Positions 17,380-27,000 of a stretch of 64,000 nt of DNA are shown in pieces. Numbering within the stretch: the first letter of the stretch is position 1; the number at the start of each line of letters is the position of its first letter. Made by a program: the position numbers and the translations under genes. The notes beneath the pieces were generated by a model that searched no databases, was not told where the DNA came from, and saw nothing but the letters and a program-made list of their open reading frames with translations. The stretch spans positions 88,620-152,619 of the forward strand of contig NZ_JAMTCO010000009.1 of NCBI RefSeq assembly GCF_024171925.1, read 5' to 3'. This DNA comes from Actinokineospora diospyrosa (lineage in GTDB: Bacteria > Actinomycetota > Actinomycetes > Mycobacteriales > Pseudonocardiaceae).

Positions 17380-17754
17380 ATGGCGAACATCACCTTCGAC
17401 GAGGAGCGCTACAACCAGCTGATCCGCGTCCTCGACGACATGGAGGACGCGCTGCGGCTGTCCACCGACTCCGACACCATGCCGCTGGACTCCGACTTCA
17501 CCGTCCAGCCCGGCACCCAGAAGTGGCAGACCGCGATCAACCTGGTCAGCAAGGGCAAGGAGTTCGGCGGCTCGGTCGAGCAGCAGAACGAGCTGATCCG
17601 CCAGGCCATCGTGAAGTTCCGCAACGCGCTCGTGGCCGCCAAGGGGATCTTCAAGGAGACCGACGACCTCGCCGAGTACGACATCACCCGCTTCATCGCC
17701 GAGTTCCCCGACTTCAACGTCGGCGGCGGCTTCAGCGGCACCCCCGGCAAGTAG
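17380..17754 (+). CDS. WXG100-like helical protein of the T7SS locus
   Basis: A 124-residue protein from ATG 17380 with AGGGAGAA upstream. The N-terminal half is an amphipathic helix (YNQLIRVLDDMEDALRL), followed after a polar stretch by WQTAINLVSKGKEFGGSVEQQNELIRQAIVKF in two pieces. This is the two-helix layout of ESX substrates but lacks a W-x-G turn. The tail includes DITRFIAEFPDFNVGGG. It precedes the large Pro/Gly-rich gene by 42 bases and may be its small partner. No closer family was recognised. Confidence 0.7.
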   Translation: MANITFDEERYNQLIRVLDDMEDALRLSTDSDTMPLDSDFTVQPGTQKWQTAINLVSKGKEFGGSVEQQNELIRQAIVKFRNALVAAKGIFKETDDLAEYDITRFIAEFPDFNVGGGFSGTPGK

Positions 17755-17796
17755 CAGGCAGACGAGCCAGCAGGCAGCGACCTAGGAGCGACAGCG

Positions 17797-20106
17797 ATGC
17801 CAGACCCCACGATCCCCGCGACCGGGGACTTCTCCGCCGCGACCTTCGAGCAGATCCTGTTCGCGGTCACCGGTTTGGGCAGCGACCTCCACGCCCTCCT
17901 CGACAACGGCGGTGGGACTGGCGAATCGCCCAACACCTGGTTCACCTTCACCCCACCCGGATCGGCGTCGAACTCCTTCTCCTACCGCGCCTGGGACAAG
18001 TACTACTTCGGCGCCGACTTCAACATGACCGCGTTCAACGCCTGGAACACCGCGTGGAACAACATCAACGACGTGGTGTACCGGGCGTCGACCGGCGTCG
18101 CCGGGCTGATGAACCGCCCCCACCTCGACGCCTCGCGCACCGTGGTCAACAAGTACCTGACCTTCCTCGACGCCCAGCGCACCAGCACCAAGACGTGGGC
18201 CGACAGCCTCGACAGCGACGACAGCGCGTTCAAGGGCAAGGCCGCCTACGCGATCCAGGTGAACCTGCGCAGGCTCAACTTCACCTTCAACGACCTGCAC
18301 AGCCAGATCTCCCTGGACCGCACGCCGGCGACCCCGGCCGGTCTGGAGGCCGCCTCGACGGCGTTGGCCACCTTCGGCACCGCCATGTACAACGCGTGGC
18401 AGGAGCAGGCCACGTTCCTGCTCAACGCCCCCATGAACACCGCCAACTCCTTCGTCGGCAACGTCAACCAGTACATCAAGAACGCGGGCATCGACGTGTC
18501 CACCAAGGGCGGTACGCCCCCGTACCTGCTCGACCAGTGGGGGGCTGGGGACCGGGCCAAGGCCGAGCAGTTCATCAAGGACGCCTTCGCCCGCTACAGC
18601 ACCAGCGGCGCCCCCGCGATGCCCACCGACTTCGGCACCGTCACTGGTGACCTCACCACCGCCAACACCTGGCTGAACGTCAACACCGGCATCAGCAAGG
18701 TCGCGATGGTCGCGATGACCAAGCTCGACACCGCGGCCCGCACCGCGCTTGCCAACCTGGACACCGCCTATAAGCGGGCCGCGCGCGGCTTGGGTGACCT
18801 CAAGACCAACCAGCCGCCCACCATCGGCAGCCCGCCGCCGGACCCGAACACGAATCCCAACGGGCCCAACGGCAACACCAACGTGCCACCTCCGCCGAAC
18901 GGCAACACCAACGTTCCGCCGCCGCCCAACGGCAATACGAACGTACCGCCGCCGCCCAACGGCAACACCAACGTTCCCCCGCCCACCGGCGGCCCCAACG
19001 GCGGTCTCAACCTGCCTGGCGGCCCCAACGGCGGGACGAACCTGCCCGGCGGTCCCAACGGCGGCTTGAACTTGCCTGGCGGTCCTAACGGTGGTCTCAA
19101 CGAGGCTCTTGGCCCCAACGGCCAACCTAACGGCATCGGCGGCCTGGGCGACCCCGCCAACGGCGGCCTCAACGGTGGCAACCTCCCCGGCGGCGCCAAT
19201 GGCGGATTCGTCCCGCCGGTGCTCCCCCCGAGTCTGCGCCCCGGCGGTCGAGACATCGAGACCCCCAACGGCGGAACGAACCTCCCCACCCTGCCGGACC
19301 TGGACACCCCCGCCGACGGCACGATCGACGACGACGGCTGGTCTCCCGGTCAACCCACCACCCGCCCCCCGATACTGCCCAACCTCCCCGGCGGCACCAC
19401 CGGCGGCAGCCCCAACGGCGGCGTGAACTTCGGCCCCGGTTCCCTCCCCGGAACCGGCCCCGTGCCCGGACTGGGCGGCGGTGGTCTCGGTGGCCTCGAT
19501 GGCCTGGGCGGCGGCGGACTCGGTGCGGGCGGGCTCGGCGGCTCGGGCCTGGACGCCTGGGGATCCGCGGGCGGCGGCGCCGGAGTGGGCGCGGACGGGT
19601 CGTTCGGCGCGGGCGGCGGTCTGGGCGCGGACGGCGCCTTCGGTGCCGGTGGCGGCGCTGGCTTGGGTGGCGACTCGCCCTTCGGCACACCCTCCGGTGA
19701 CGGGTGGTCGGACTGGACCGGCAACGGCGCCGACGGCAACAACCAGCAGGGGATCCCCGGCTCCGGCGACCACGACCAACGCGGTGGGATGCCTTTCTTC
19801 CCGCCGATGATGGGCGGCATGGGGGGCATGGGCAACCGGGGCAGCGAGGAGAAGGAGCGCGAACGCACTACCTGGCTCTCCGAGGACGAGAAGGTCTGGG
19901 GCACCGACACCTCGGTGGGCGACGGCGTGATCGGCCGCCCGAACGCGGGCGACCCCGAGATGGACGAGCCCTTGGTCGCCACGCACGTGCACCACCGCAC
20001 GACTACGAAGACCCCGACCACGAAGACTCCGGTTACGAAGACCCCGACCACCCGCCCCGCGGAGACCCAGGACACCACCGGCACCTCAGCCACCACCTCC
20101 GGCTGA
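17797..20106 (+). CDS. Large T7SS-associated protein with Pro/Gly/Asn repeats
   Basis: A 769-residue protein. Residues 1-340 are helical and Trp/Asn-rich (for example NMTAFNAWNTAWNNIND), resembling PPE or WXG-type helical bundles. Residues about 345-480 are low-complexity: four PNGNTNVPPP units, then GGPNGGLNLP units. Residues about 540-690 are Gly/Ala/Asp-rich. The C-terminus has TTWLSEDEKVWGTD near residue 690, a motif I associate with proteins of actinobacterial ESX loci, and a Thr/Pro tail (TTKTPTTKTPVTKTPTT). There is no signal peptide. It is most simply read as a PPE-like exported or cell-surface substrate. Confidence 0.7.
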   Translation: MPDPTIPATGDFSAATFEQILFAVTGLGSDLHALLDNGGGTGESPNTWFTFTPPGSASNSFSYRAWDKYYFGADFNMTAFNAWNTAWNNINDVVYRASTGVAGLMNRPHLDASRTVVNKYLTFLDAQRTSTKTWADSLDSDDSAFKGKAAYAIQVNLRRLNFTFNDLHSQISLDRTPATPAGLEAASTALATFGTAMYNAWQEQATFLLNAPMNTANSFVGNVNQYIKNAGIDVSTKGGTPPYLLDQWGAGDRAKAEQFIKDAFARYSTSGAPAMPTDFGTVTGDLTTANTWLNVNTGISKVAMVAMTKLDTAARTALANLDTAYKRAARGLGDLKTNQPPTIGSPPPDPNTNPNGPNGNTNVPPPPNGNTNVPPPPNGNTNVPPPPNGNTNVPPPTGGPNGGLNLPGGPNGGTNLPGGPNGGLNLPGGPNGGLNEALGPNGQPNGIGGLGDPANGGLNGGNLPGGANGGFVPPVLPPSLRPGGRDIETPNGGTNLPTLPDLDTPADGTIDDDGWSPGQPTTRPPILPNLPGGTTGGSPNGGVNFGPGSLPGTGPVPGLGGGGLGGLDGLGGGGLGAGGLGGSGLDAWGSAGGGAGVGADGSFGAGGGLGADGAFGAGGGAGLGGDSPFGTPSGDGWSDWTGNGADGNNQQGIPGSGDHDQRGGMPFFPPMMGGMGGMGNRGSEEKERERTTWLSEDEKVWGTDTSVGDGVIGRPNAGDPEMDEPLVATHVHHRTTTKTPTTKTPVTKTPTTRPAETQDTTGTSATTSG
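18865..18984 (+). repeat. Four tandem 30-base coding repeats
   Basis: Four head-to-tail 30-base units each encode PNGNTNVPPP within the 769-residue protein. Units differ only at third codon positions, so the peptide is conserved while the DNA diverges. A looser GGPNGG repeat continues to about 19,100. Confidence 0.85.
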
Positions 20107-20331
20107 CCCCGGCCCCACCGCCCGGAGCCCATCCCCCCAACGGGCTCCGGGCGGTGGCCCTGCCACTCCGCGAAACGCCACCCCGCCGCGCTGTTCCGGT
20201 GAACCCACCCCGCCCAGTTCTCTAGGTGAACCCACCCGCGCTGCTTTCTTGGTGAACCCACCCACCCTGTCTGGCCGTGTGACAACTGTGCGGCCCACAC
20301 CGCCCCCTCCACCCCCGAGAGGAGCCGCGAG
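20107..20331. promoter_or_regulatory. Gap before the YbaB-like gene, with a triple direct repeat
   Basis: A 225-base gap with no gene. GGTGAACCCACCC occurs three times, at 20198-20210, 20225-20237 and 20251-20263, with 27- and 26-base periods. Each copy is preceded by a short pyrimidine-rich stretch. This regular phasing (about 2.5 helical turns) suggests protein binding or an array of promoter-proximal sites for the downstream gene set (YbaB-like, ESX-type, giant). Confidence 0.5.
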
Positions 20332-20730
20332 ATGTCCACCCCACTGCACAACGAACTGGCCACCGCCCTGGCCGAACTCCGCCAGCAGCAGGAGCGCATC
20401 GCCACCGCCGTCGACACCGTCGCCAACGCCACCACCACGGTCGCCACCGAGGACCGCATGGTCGAGGCGACCGTCGACGGCCAGGGCAAGCTCATCGAGC
20501 TCAAGTTCACCGGCCGCCGCTGGCGCGACCTGGCCCCCAAGGAACTCGCCAGCCGCCTGGTCGACACCATCGCCAAGGCCCAGGAGCAGTCCGCCAAGTC
20601 CTCCGCCGCGGTCTTCGCGGGTCTCATGCCCGGCGAGGTCGCCCCGTCGATGTTCGACCTGTCCGACCCCGCCGCGCTCAACGCCGAGATCGGCGCCATG
20701 TTCGACAAAGCCGTCAAGGAGTGGCGATGA
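20332..20730 (+). CDS. YbaB/EbfC-like protein of the T7SS locus
   Basis: A 132-residue protein with the YbaB/EbfC fold: an N-terminal helix (LATALAELRQQQERIATAVDTV), the beta-hairpin TVATEDRMVEATVDGQGKLIELKF typical of YbaB (read here in two pieces), and a C-terminal helix (LASRLVDTIAKAQEQS). YbaB family members bind DNA. Homologues in ESX loci (EspL type) act as chaperones or regulators for secretion substrates. Its stop overlaps the next start (ATGA), so the products are made together. Confidence 0.8.
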   Translation: MSTPLHNELATALAELRQQQERIATAVDTVANATTTVATEDRMVEATVDGQGKLIELKFTGRRWRDLAPKELASRLVDTIAKAQEQSAKSSAAVFAGLMPGEVAPSMFDLSDPAALNAEIGAMFDKAVKEWR

Positions 20731-21032
20731 GCAGGCTGTCGGTCGACCCCGAGGGCCTGCGCCAGGGCGGGGTCAACATCCAGGCGACCGTGGACCTCGC
20801 GGTCAACATCTGCAACGAGCTGTTCGTCGCCGCCGAGGAGAACCGGGGCGCGGGCGGGACCGGCGAGATCGGCGAGAAGTTCGACAGCGGCTACCGGCCA
20901 GGTGAGGAGCAGGGGCTGAAGTTCCTGCGCCTCATGCAGCGCACCATCGGCGAGACCGGCAGCCGCACGGTCAAGACCGCCGGTGTGTTCAGCGAGGCCT
21001 CCGACGACGCCGACGGCGCTGTCCGGCCCTGA
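20727..21032 (+). CDS. Small ESX-type helical protein
   Basis: A 101-residue protein whose ATG overlaps the YbaB-like stop. It opens LSVDPEGLRQGGVNIQ, has a central GEIGEKFDSGYRPGEEQGL and a second helix (LRLMQRTIGETGSRTVKTAG), ending in a DDADGAV tail. This is the size and hairpin layout of WXG100/EspC-type (DUF2580-like) substrates, but no W-x-G is present. It stands directly before the giant gene, where a dedicated small partner or targeting factor would be expected. Confidence 0.7.
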   Translation: MSRLSVDPEGLRQGGVNIQATVDLAVNICNELFVAAEENRGAGGTGEIGEKFDSGYRPGEEQGLKFLRLMQRTIGETGSRTVKTAGVFSEASDDADGAVRP

Positions 21033-21099
21033 TCGCGGGCTCCGAGCCGCCCCCACCCGAGCCACTCCCACCCGAGCTACGCCAGGAGGTGAACGACCG

Positions 21100-24000
21100 A
21101 TGGCCATGATGGTGCCCGACGAGGTCCGCAAGCTGTTCCAGGTGCTCACCGGCGAGGAGTGGCCCGACGCCAACGAGGACAAGCTGCGCGCCCTCGCCGA
21201 CGCGTGGGACCGGGCCGCCTACCGGCTCTCCGGCGAGCTCGCCCCGCAGTTGCGCACCGCCGTCGTCACCATCAGGTCGAACTTCCACGGCGCCGCCGAG
21301 CAGGCGTTCGCCAACCGGATGGCCCCCTACGTCGAGGGGGCGAACAACTACATCTCCATCGCCGACGAGCAGTTCCGCGCCCTGGCCAAGTTCCTGCGCG
21401 ACCTGGCGCTGGAGGTCGAGTACATCAAGCTGGTCTCGATCCTGTCGCTGATCATGCTGATCGCCGAGATCGCCTGGGCCATCGCCGCCGCCTTCGGCAC
21501 CGCGGGCGCCAGCATGGCCTGGCTCGCCGCCCGGATGGCGATCGTGCGCTGGCTGCTCAAGTCGCTGCTGGGCAGGCTGCTGATCAAGGTCGTCCAGGCG
21601 CAGATCGTCGGCATCGCGTTCCAGTTGGTCATCGACGTCGTCGCGCAGCTCATCCAGTTCGGCATGGGCACCCGCACCGAGTGGAACCCCAAGTACACCG
21701 CTAGCGCTGCAGCCGTCGGTGCCCTCGGTGGCGCTCTTACCCTGCCGCTGGCCGGTTTCGGCAAGGCGATCGCGCACATCACCACCTCTGGGCTCGACTC
21801 GTGGCTGGGCAAGATCGGCAAGGACGCCTTCGACTGGCACAAGGTCATCCCGGACAAGATCACCGAAATCGGCATCGAGGCGTTCCACGAGACTCTGACC
21901 GAGGCGCTCTATAAGTACGCCACCGAGGGCGAGTTCGAGATGAACCCGTACTCGACCACCTCTGGTGCCGTTTCCGGCACGGGTGGCGTTGTCGGCGGTG
22001 CCATCGGCGACGCTCTAGCACCGCCCAAGCCCGCCCCCACCACCAAGGGCCCGCAGACCACCCCCCAGACCCGTCCTGACGGGATTACCGGTGACACGAC
22101 GGGCAAGGGGGGCTCGAACCCTCCCCCCAGCTCAACGTCCACTACGACCGTGCCGACTACCAACGTCCCGATCACCACCCCGCCCACGGGCGACCGAGGG
22201 CTGGGCGGCGGCAACAACTCCGGTCAGGTCGGCGGCACGGGCCAGCAGGGCGGCACCGGCGCGCCGGGGTCGCAGCAGGGGACTGGCACCGGAGGGAACG
22301 GGGTCGGCGGGGCCAGCACGCAGGCGCCCCCGGTCACCCAGCCCGTCAACCAGGGGCAGGGCCAGCCCGTCCAGGTCGGTGCGGGCCAGCCGGGCCAGGT
22401 CCCGCAGTCGCAGAACGGCCAGCCCCAGACCCCCCAATCCCAGAACGGCCAGCCGCAGAACGGCCAAGGGCAGAACGGCCAGTCCCAGACCCAGCAGTCC
22501 CAGACCTCCCAGTCCCAGAACGGCCAGAACGGCCAGTCCCAGAACGGTCAGAACCAGGGCGGTCAGGGGCAGCCAAGCCAGTCGCAGGGTGGCCAGAACC
22601 AGTCGAGCCAGAGCGGCCAGTCCCAGCCCGGCCAGGGCCAGTCGCAGAACGGGCAGTCGCAGAACTCGCCGACGCAGTCCCAGTCGAGCCAGACCACCCA
22701 GTCCGGTCAGACCCAGCCCGGCCAGACCCAGACCACCACCTCGACCTCCGGCCAGCAGCCGTCCAACCAGCCGGGCACCACCCAATCGACCACATCCCAG
22801 TCGAGCACCCAGTCGTCGAACCAGCCCGCGGCCACCCAGTCCACGTCCCAGTCGACGACCCACTCCACCACGCAGTCCTCGACCACCCAGTCCAGCACCA
22901 CGCAGTCCTCGACCACGCAGTCGACCACGTCCCAATCGACGACCGGTCAGTCGAACCAGTCCTCGACCACCCAGTCGAACCAGCAGTCGAGCACCCAGTC
23001 CTCGAACCAGACGGCGAACAACCAGGGCGCCAAGCCGACCACCCCGGCCACCACTGCGAGCACCACCCAGTCGACGCCCCAGTCCACCACCCAGTCCAGC
23101 ACCACCCAGTCCACAACGGCCCAGTCGACGGCCACCCAGTCGACCGGGAACCAGACCAGCACCACCCAGTCCTCGTCGAACCAGGCCCTCACCCAGGGCA
23201 AGCAGCCCGCCACCAGCACCCAGTCGAGCACCACCCAGTCGACCAGCACCCAGTCGAGCACGACCCAGCCGAGCACCACCCAGTCGACGACGGCCCGAAC
23301 CACCGTCCCCTCGACCGCCAAGACCCCCACCCCGCCGGGCAAGCCCGTTACCGCGACCGCCTCGGTCGGTGGCAAGCAGCCCGCCAAGAGCACCGCGAAG
23401 CTCACCAAACCCGCCCCGAAACCGGTCACCAAGCCGTCCTCGACCGCGCCGACCCTGCCCAAGTCCACCCCCGGGCAGGCTCAGGAGACCGCCACCGTCG
23501 GCACCCAGCCGGTGTCCACCAAGCGCCCCCGGCGCAACCCGCCGACGTCCACGCCGAAGCTGAAGCCCACCACCGGCAAGTTCCAGGACTTCCGTGTGTG
23601 GGTCGGCGGTATCAACAGCGTCAAGGGCGACATCAACTGCGTTGACGCTTCCGTCGCGTTCCACTCCACTTGGCGCGGTAACCCCACCACGGCCGGTAAA
23701 GACCGGGCTGGCGCCAGCCTCGCCAGCGAGCGCACCGGCTACGCCCCCGCGTTCCTCGGCGACGGCAAGGCCGCCCTCGCCGAGGTGGAGAAGCGCGTCA
23801 AGCGAGGTGGCCACGGAACCGACGCCATCGTCTTCACCACCCCACCCGGTGCCAAAGACGGGCACGCCTGGAACGTCGTCAACCAGAACGGCGAGGTGTT
23901 CCATGTGGACGCCCAGTCCGGCACCTGGTCCACCACGGGTCCGGACGCGGGCAAGGTGTGGGCGATCGTGCTCGACCCCGAGGGCACCTTCGTTGATGGT

Positions 24001-27000
24001 GACACGGCCTTCAATGACACAGTCAACGAAAGCGCTGAATCGCAAGCGATAGGCGACTCGTTCGGGCAGCGCCCGCCCAACAACATCAACACTCTTGCCA
24101 CGCAAGCGCTTAACGCCACAGAGGGCCACCGCGACGCGGCGACCCTATCGGTGAGTCGAGCCGACCACGCGCAGCGTTCGGCGCAGGCGCAGGTATACGG
24201 CGCGGCCGAGCCGCACCGGCAAGCCCAGGCAGCCGTAACTGCGACTCAGGCCGTGTCGACCCCACTAGTGCAGCAGTTGAACGCGCTGCGCGGGCAGATC
24301 AACACAGCGATCACCACGCTCGGTCTCCAAGTGCAGACCGAGAGCGGGCTCCAGCAGCAGGTCGACCAGGCGGACCAAGCCGAGGACACGGCCGGGATCG
24401 CCCTCGACAACGCCCAGACCCTGCTCGACAACGCCATCCCGGCCAACATCGGCACGGCGACCATCGCCCGCGACGCCCGCCAGACCGCGTTGGACCAGCT
24501 CGTGCTCAACCACGGCCCCCTGCGCGCCCAGTTGGCACAGGCCACCCTGACCCGGCAGGGCACGCAGACCCAGATCGCCAACCTCCGCTTGCAGGAGGCG
24601 GCCGCCCACGCCGCCGCCCGCGGTCCGCAGGCCGCCACGACCGCCGCCGCGGCGAGCGCGGTCACCGCGACCCAGCGCCTCGGGGCCGCCACCACCGAGC
24701 TGAACCACACCACCGGGCACCTGGCCACCACCCGCACCCACCAGCAGACCGCCGACCAGCACGTGACGACCGCGGCGGGCCTGGTCACCCAGATCCAGAC
24801 CGAGTCGGCGACCGAGATCCTGCGGCACAACGCCGCGCAGGCCGCCGACCTCACCGCCACCACCGCCGAGCAGGCCGTCGCCCGGCTGGACCAGCAGGTG
24901 GGCGACCTCACGACCCGGATCAACACCCTGCGCGACACCGTCGCCCAGGCGAAGCTGGACGTGGCCCGCGACAAGCGCGCCGTGGCCGCCGCCAAGGCCC
25001 AACTGGCCGCCAACGCCGGATCGAGTTCGACCGCCACCCCGGGCCAGAGCACGACCACCACCACCCCCGCCCCTGCCGTCGTCGACCCGGCGATCGCGCT
25101 GCAGGAGACCGCGATCGGCAAGGCGGAGGAGGCGATCGTCCGGCAGGAGACCGAGATCGGCACCCTCGACCGGCAGCGCCAGGGCATCAACACCCAGCTC
25201 GGCACCGACCGGCCGGAGTCGGTGCGCCTGCGCGGCCTCGCCAACACCGCGCAGCTGGCCGCCGACCAGCAGGCCGACGCCGTCAACACCCTCTACACCG
25301 CGCTCACCACCGCCCGCGACAACGCCCAGTTGGCCGCGCAGAACGCCGCCGCCTCCGCCCAGTCCGCCGCCAACACCGCGCGCAACGCCAAGGACGCCGC
25401 CGCCGACGTCAAGACCGCGGCCAAGCAGGGCGACGTCGAACGCGGCCTCACGCTGCTCACCGACGTCCCCTTCGCCGAGCGGATCGTCATGGAGGAACTC
25501 GGCGACACCACCGCGGTGTCCAACGCCGTCGGCGGCCTGTTCAACGACCACCCCGGTGTGGTCAACCAGGCGGGGCAGACCGCGGCCAACGCCGTGGTGA
25601 ACCACCTGGGTGACATCGTCAACCAGGGCCACGAGATCACCGTCGACCTGCCCAACGGCACGACGGCCCGGGTCCTGCTCACCGGTCGCCCCAAGCGCCC
25701 TGGTGACACCCGCAAGGCGACGACGGTCAACGCCGTGCCCAACTCGCACCCCGACGTCGTCAAGACCAAGCGCGACGACACGCACAACCCGAAGGCGGTC
25801 ACGTCCTCGAGCAACCTGCCGGTGCGCGTCCCGTTCGTCTCGCTCGCCCCGATCGTCGACGGCGGCCTGTTCCTGCGCCCGATCGGGTCCGCCGGGTTCA
25901 CCATGAAGCGCTCGCAGGGCATGACCTCCAACGACATCAGCAGGCCGGGTGTGCGTACCGGGGACCGGCCGTGGGTGGAGACCGACTTCGAGATCGTGGC
26001 CACCCGCATCGGTGGTCCGATCGGTCCCGTCACCGCCACCGTGCACGGCGGGGTACGCGTTCCCGCCGTGGTCCCGACCACCTCCGCGCCCCAGCCACTG
26101 CCCGCGATCGGCCGCAACGAACTCACCTCTGACGCGGTCCGCATCCCCACCGCGTTCACCGACGGTGTCGCTACCGCGCTGAACACCACCGACCACCGCA
26201 ATGAGATCACCGATCTGCTCGGGTCACCCCGCGTGCGGCACATGCCTAACAACGGCACCATCACCGAGACCATCGGTGGCACTCAGGTCACGATCACCCC
26301 CAACGGCGCCCCGCAGATCACGCTCATCGGCCCGTCCACGAAGGTCGACGAGCAGCGCACGGGCGTCAACCCGTCGTCGGCTGTCACCAAGGGCGGCGAC
26401 GTCACCGCGGCGCTGGCCTTGGCCGTCGGCAAGGATGTCCCGGGCCTGCAGTGGTTCGTCGGCCTCTTCAGCGACTTCGCCAGTGGCCGCAGCGGCGGCT
26501 ACAACCGGGGCAACGAGTCCGCTGTGGAGCGCAACTCGTCGCAGCCCGAGTTGGTGTACCAGGTAACCCGTCCACTGACAGTTACCGCTAACGGCAACCA
26601 GGTCAACGACACCGTCACTGAGCTGGTCACGGTTCCGGTGCCATTGGCCCGGCAGTTGAACCTGACTCTCCCGCTGCATCTAGACCCGACCAACGTGCAG
26701 GCAAGGACAGCGGGCAACCAGCCTTACATCATCGGCACCGACGACATCACCGCTGTGCCCGGCAAGGACCAGATGCTGACCTTCCTCACCAACGGCCTGG
26801 ACGCTACCGGCCAGGCTGCGGTGCGAGAGAAGTTCAACAGCGACCCCAAGACCGTCACAGCCATCTTCAACTCCATGCACGGTGGCGAAGAGGTCACCTG
26901 GGTCGCCGACGGGCGGTTGCACAAACTCGAGATCTACACCCAGGTCGTGCCGCCGGCGATGAGCTACCCGTCCGGGCAGGCTAAGGGCACTGTGCAGGAC

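Noticed and set aside
19350..21182. Minus-strand gene covering the repeat gap before the YbaB-like gene
   Set aside because: Its text is produced by the triple direct repeat and by antisense of three plus-strand genes; no start site or domain.
22390..23300. Possible CRISPR-like array because of many short repeats
   Set aside because: The repeats are degenerate, in frame and coding for Gln/Ser/Thr; there are no unique spacers of constant length and no cas genes.
22132..24129. Leu/Gly/Arg-rich minus-strand frame across the giant gene repeat region
   Set aside because: It mirrors the Gln/Ser/Thr repeats and has no ribosome site or domain.
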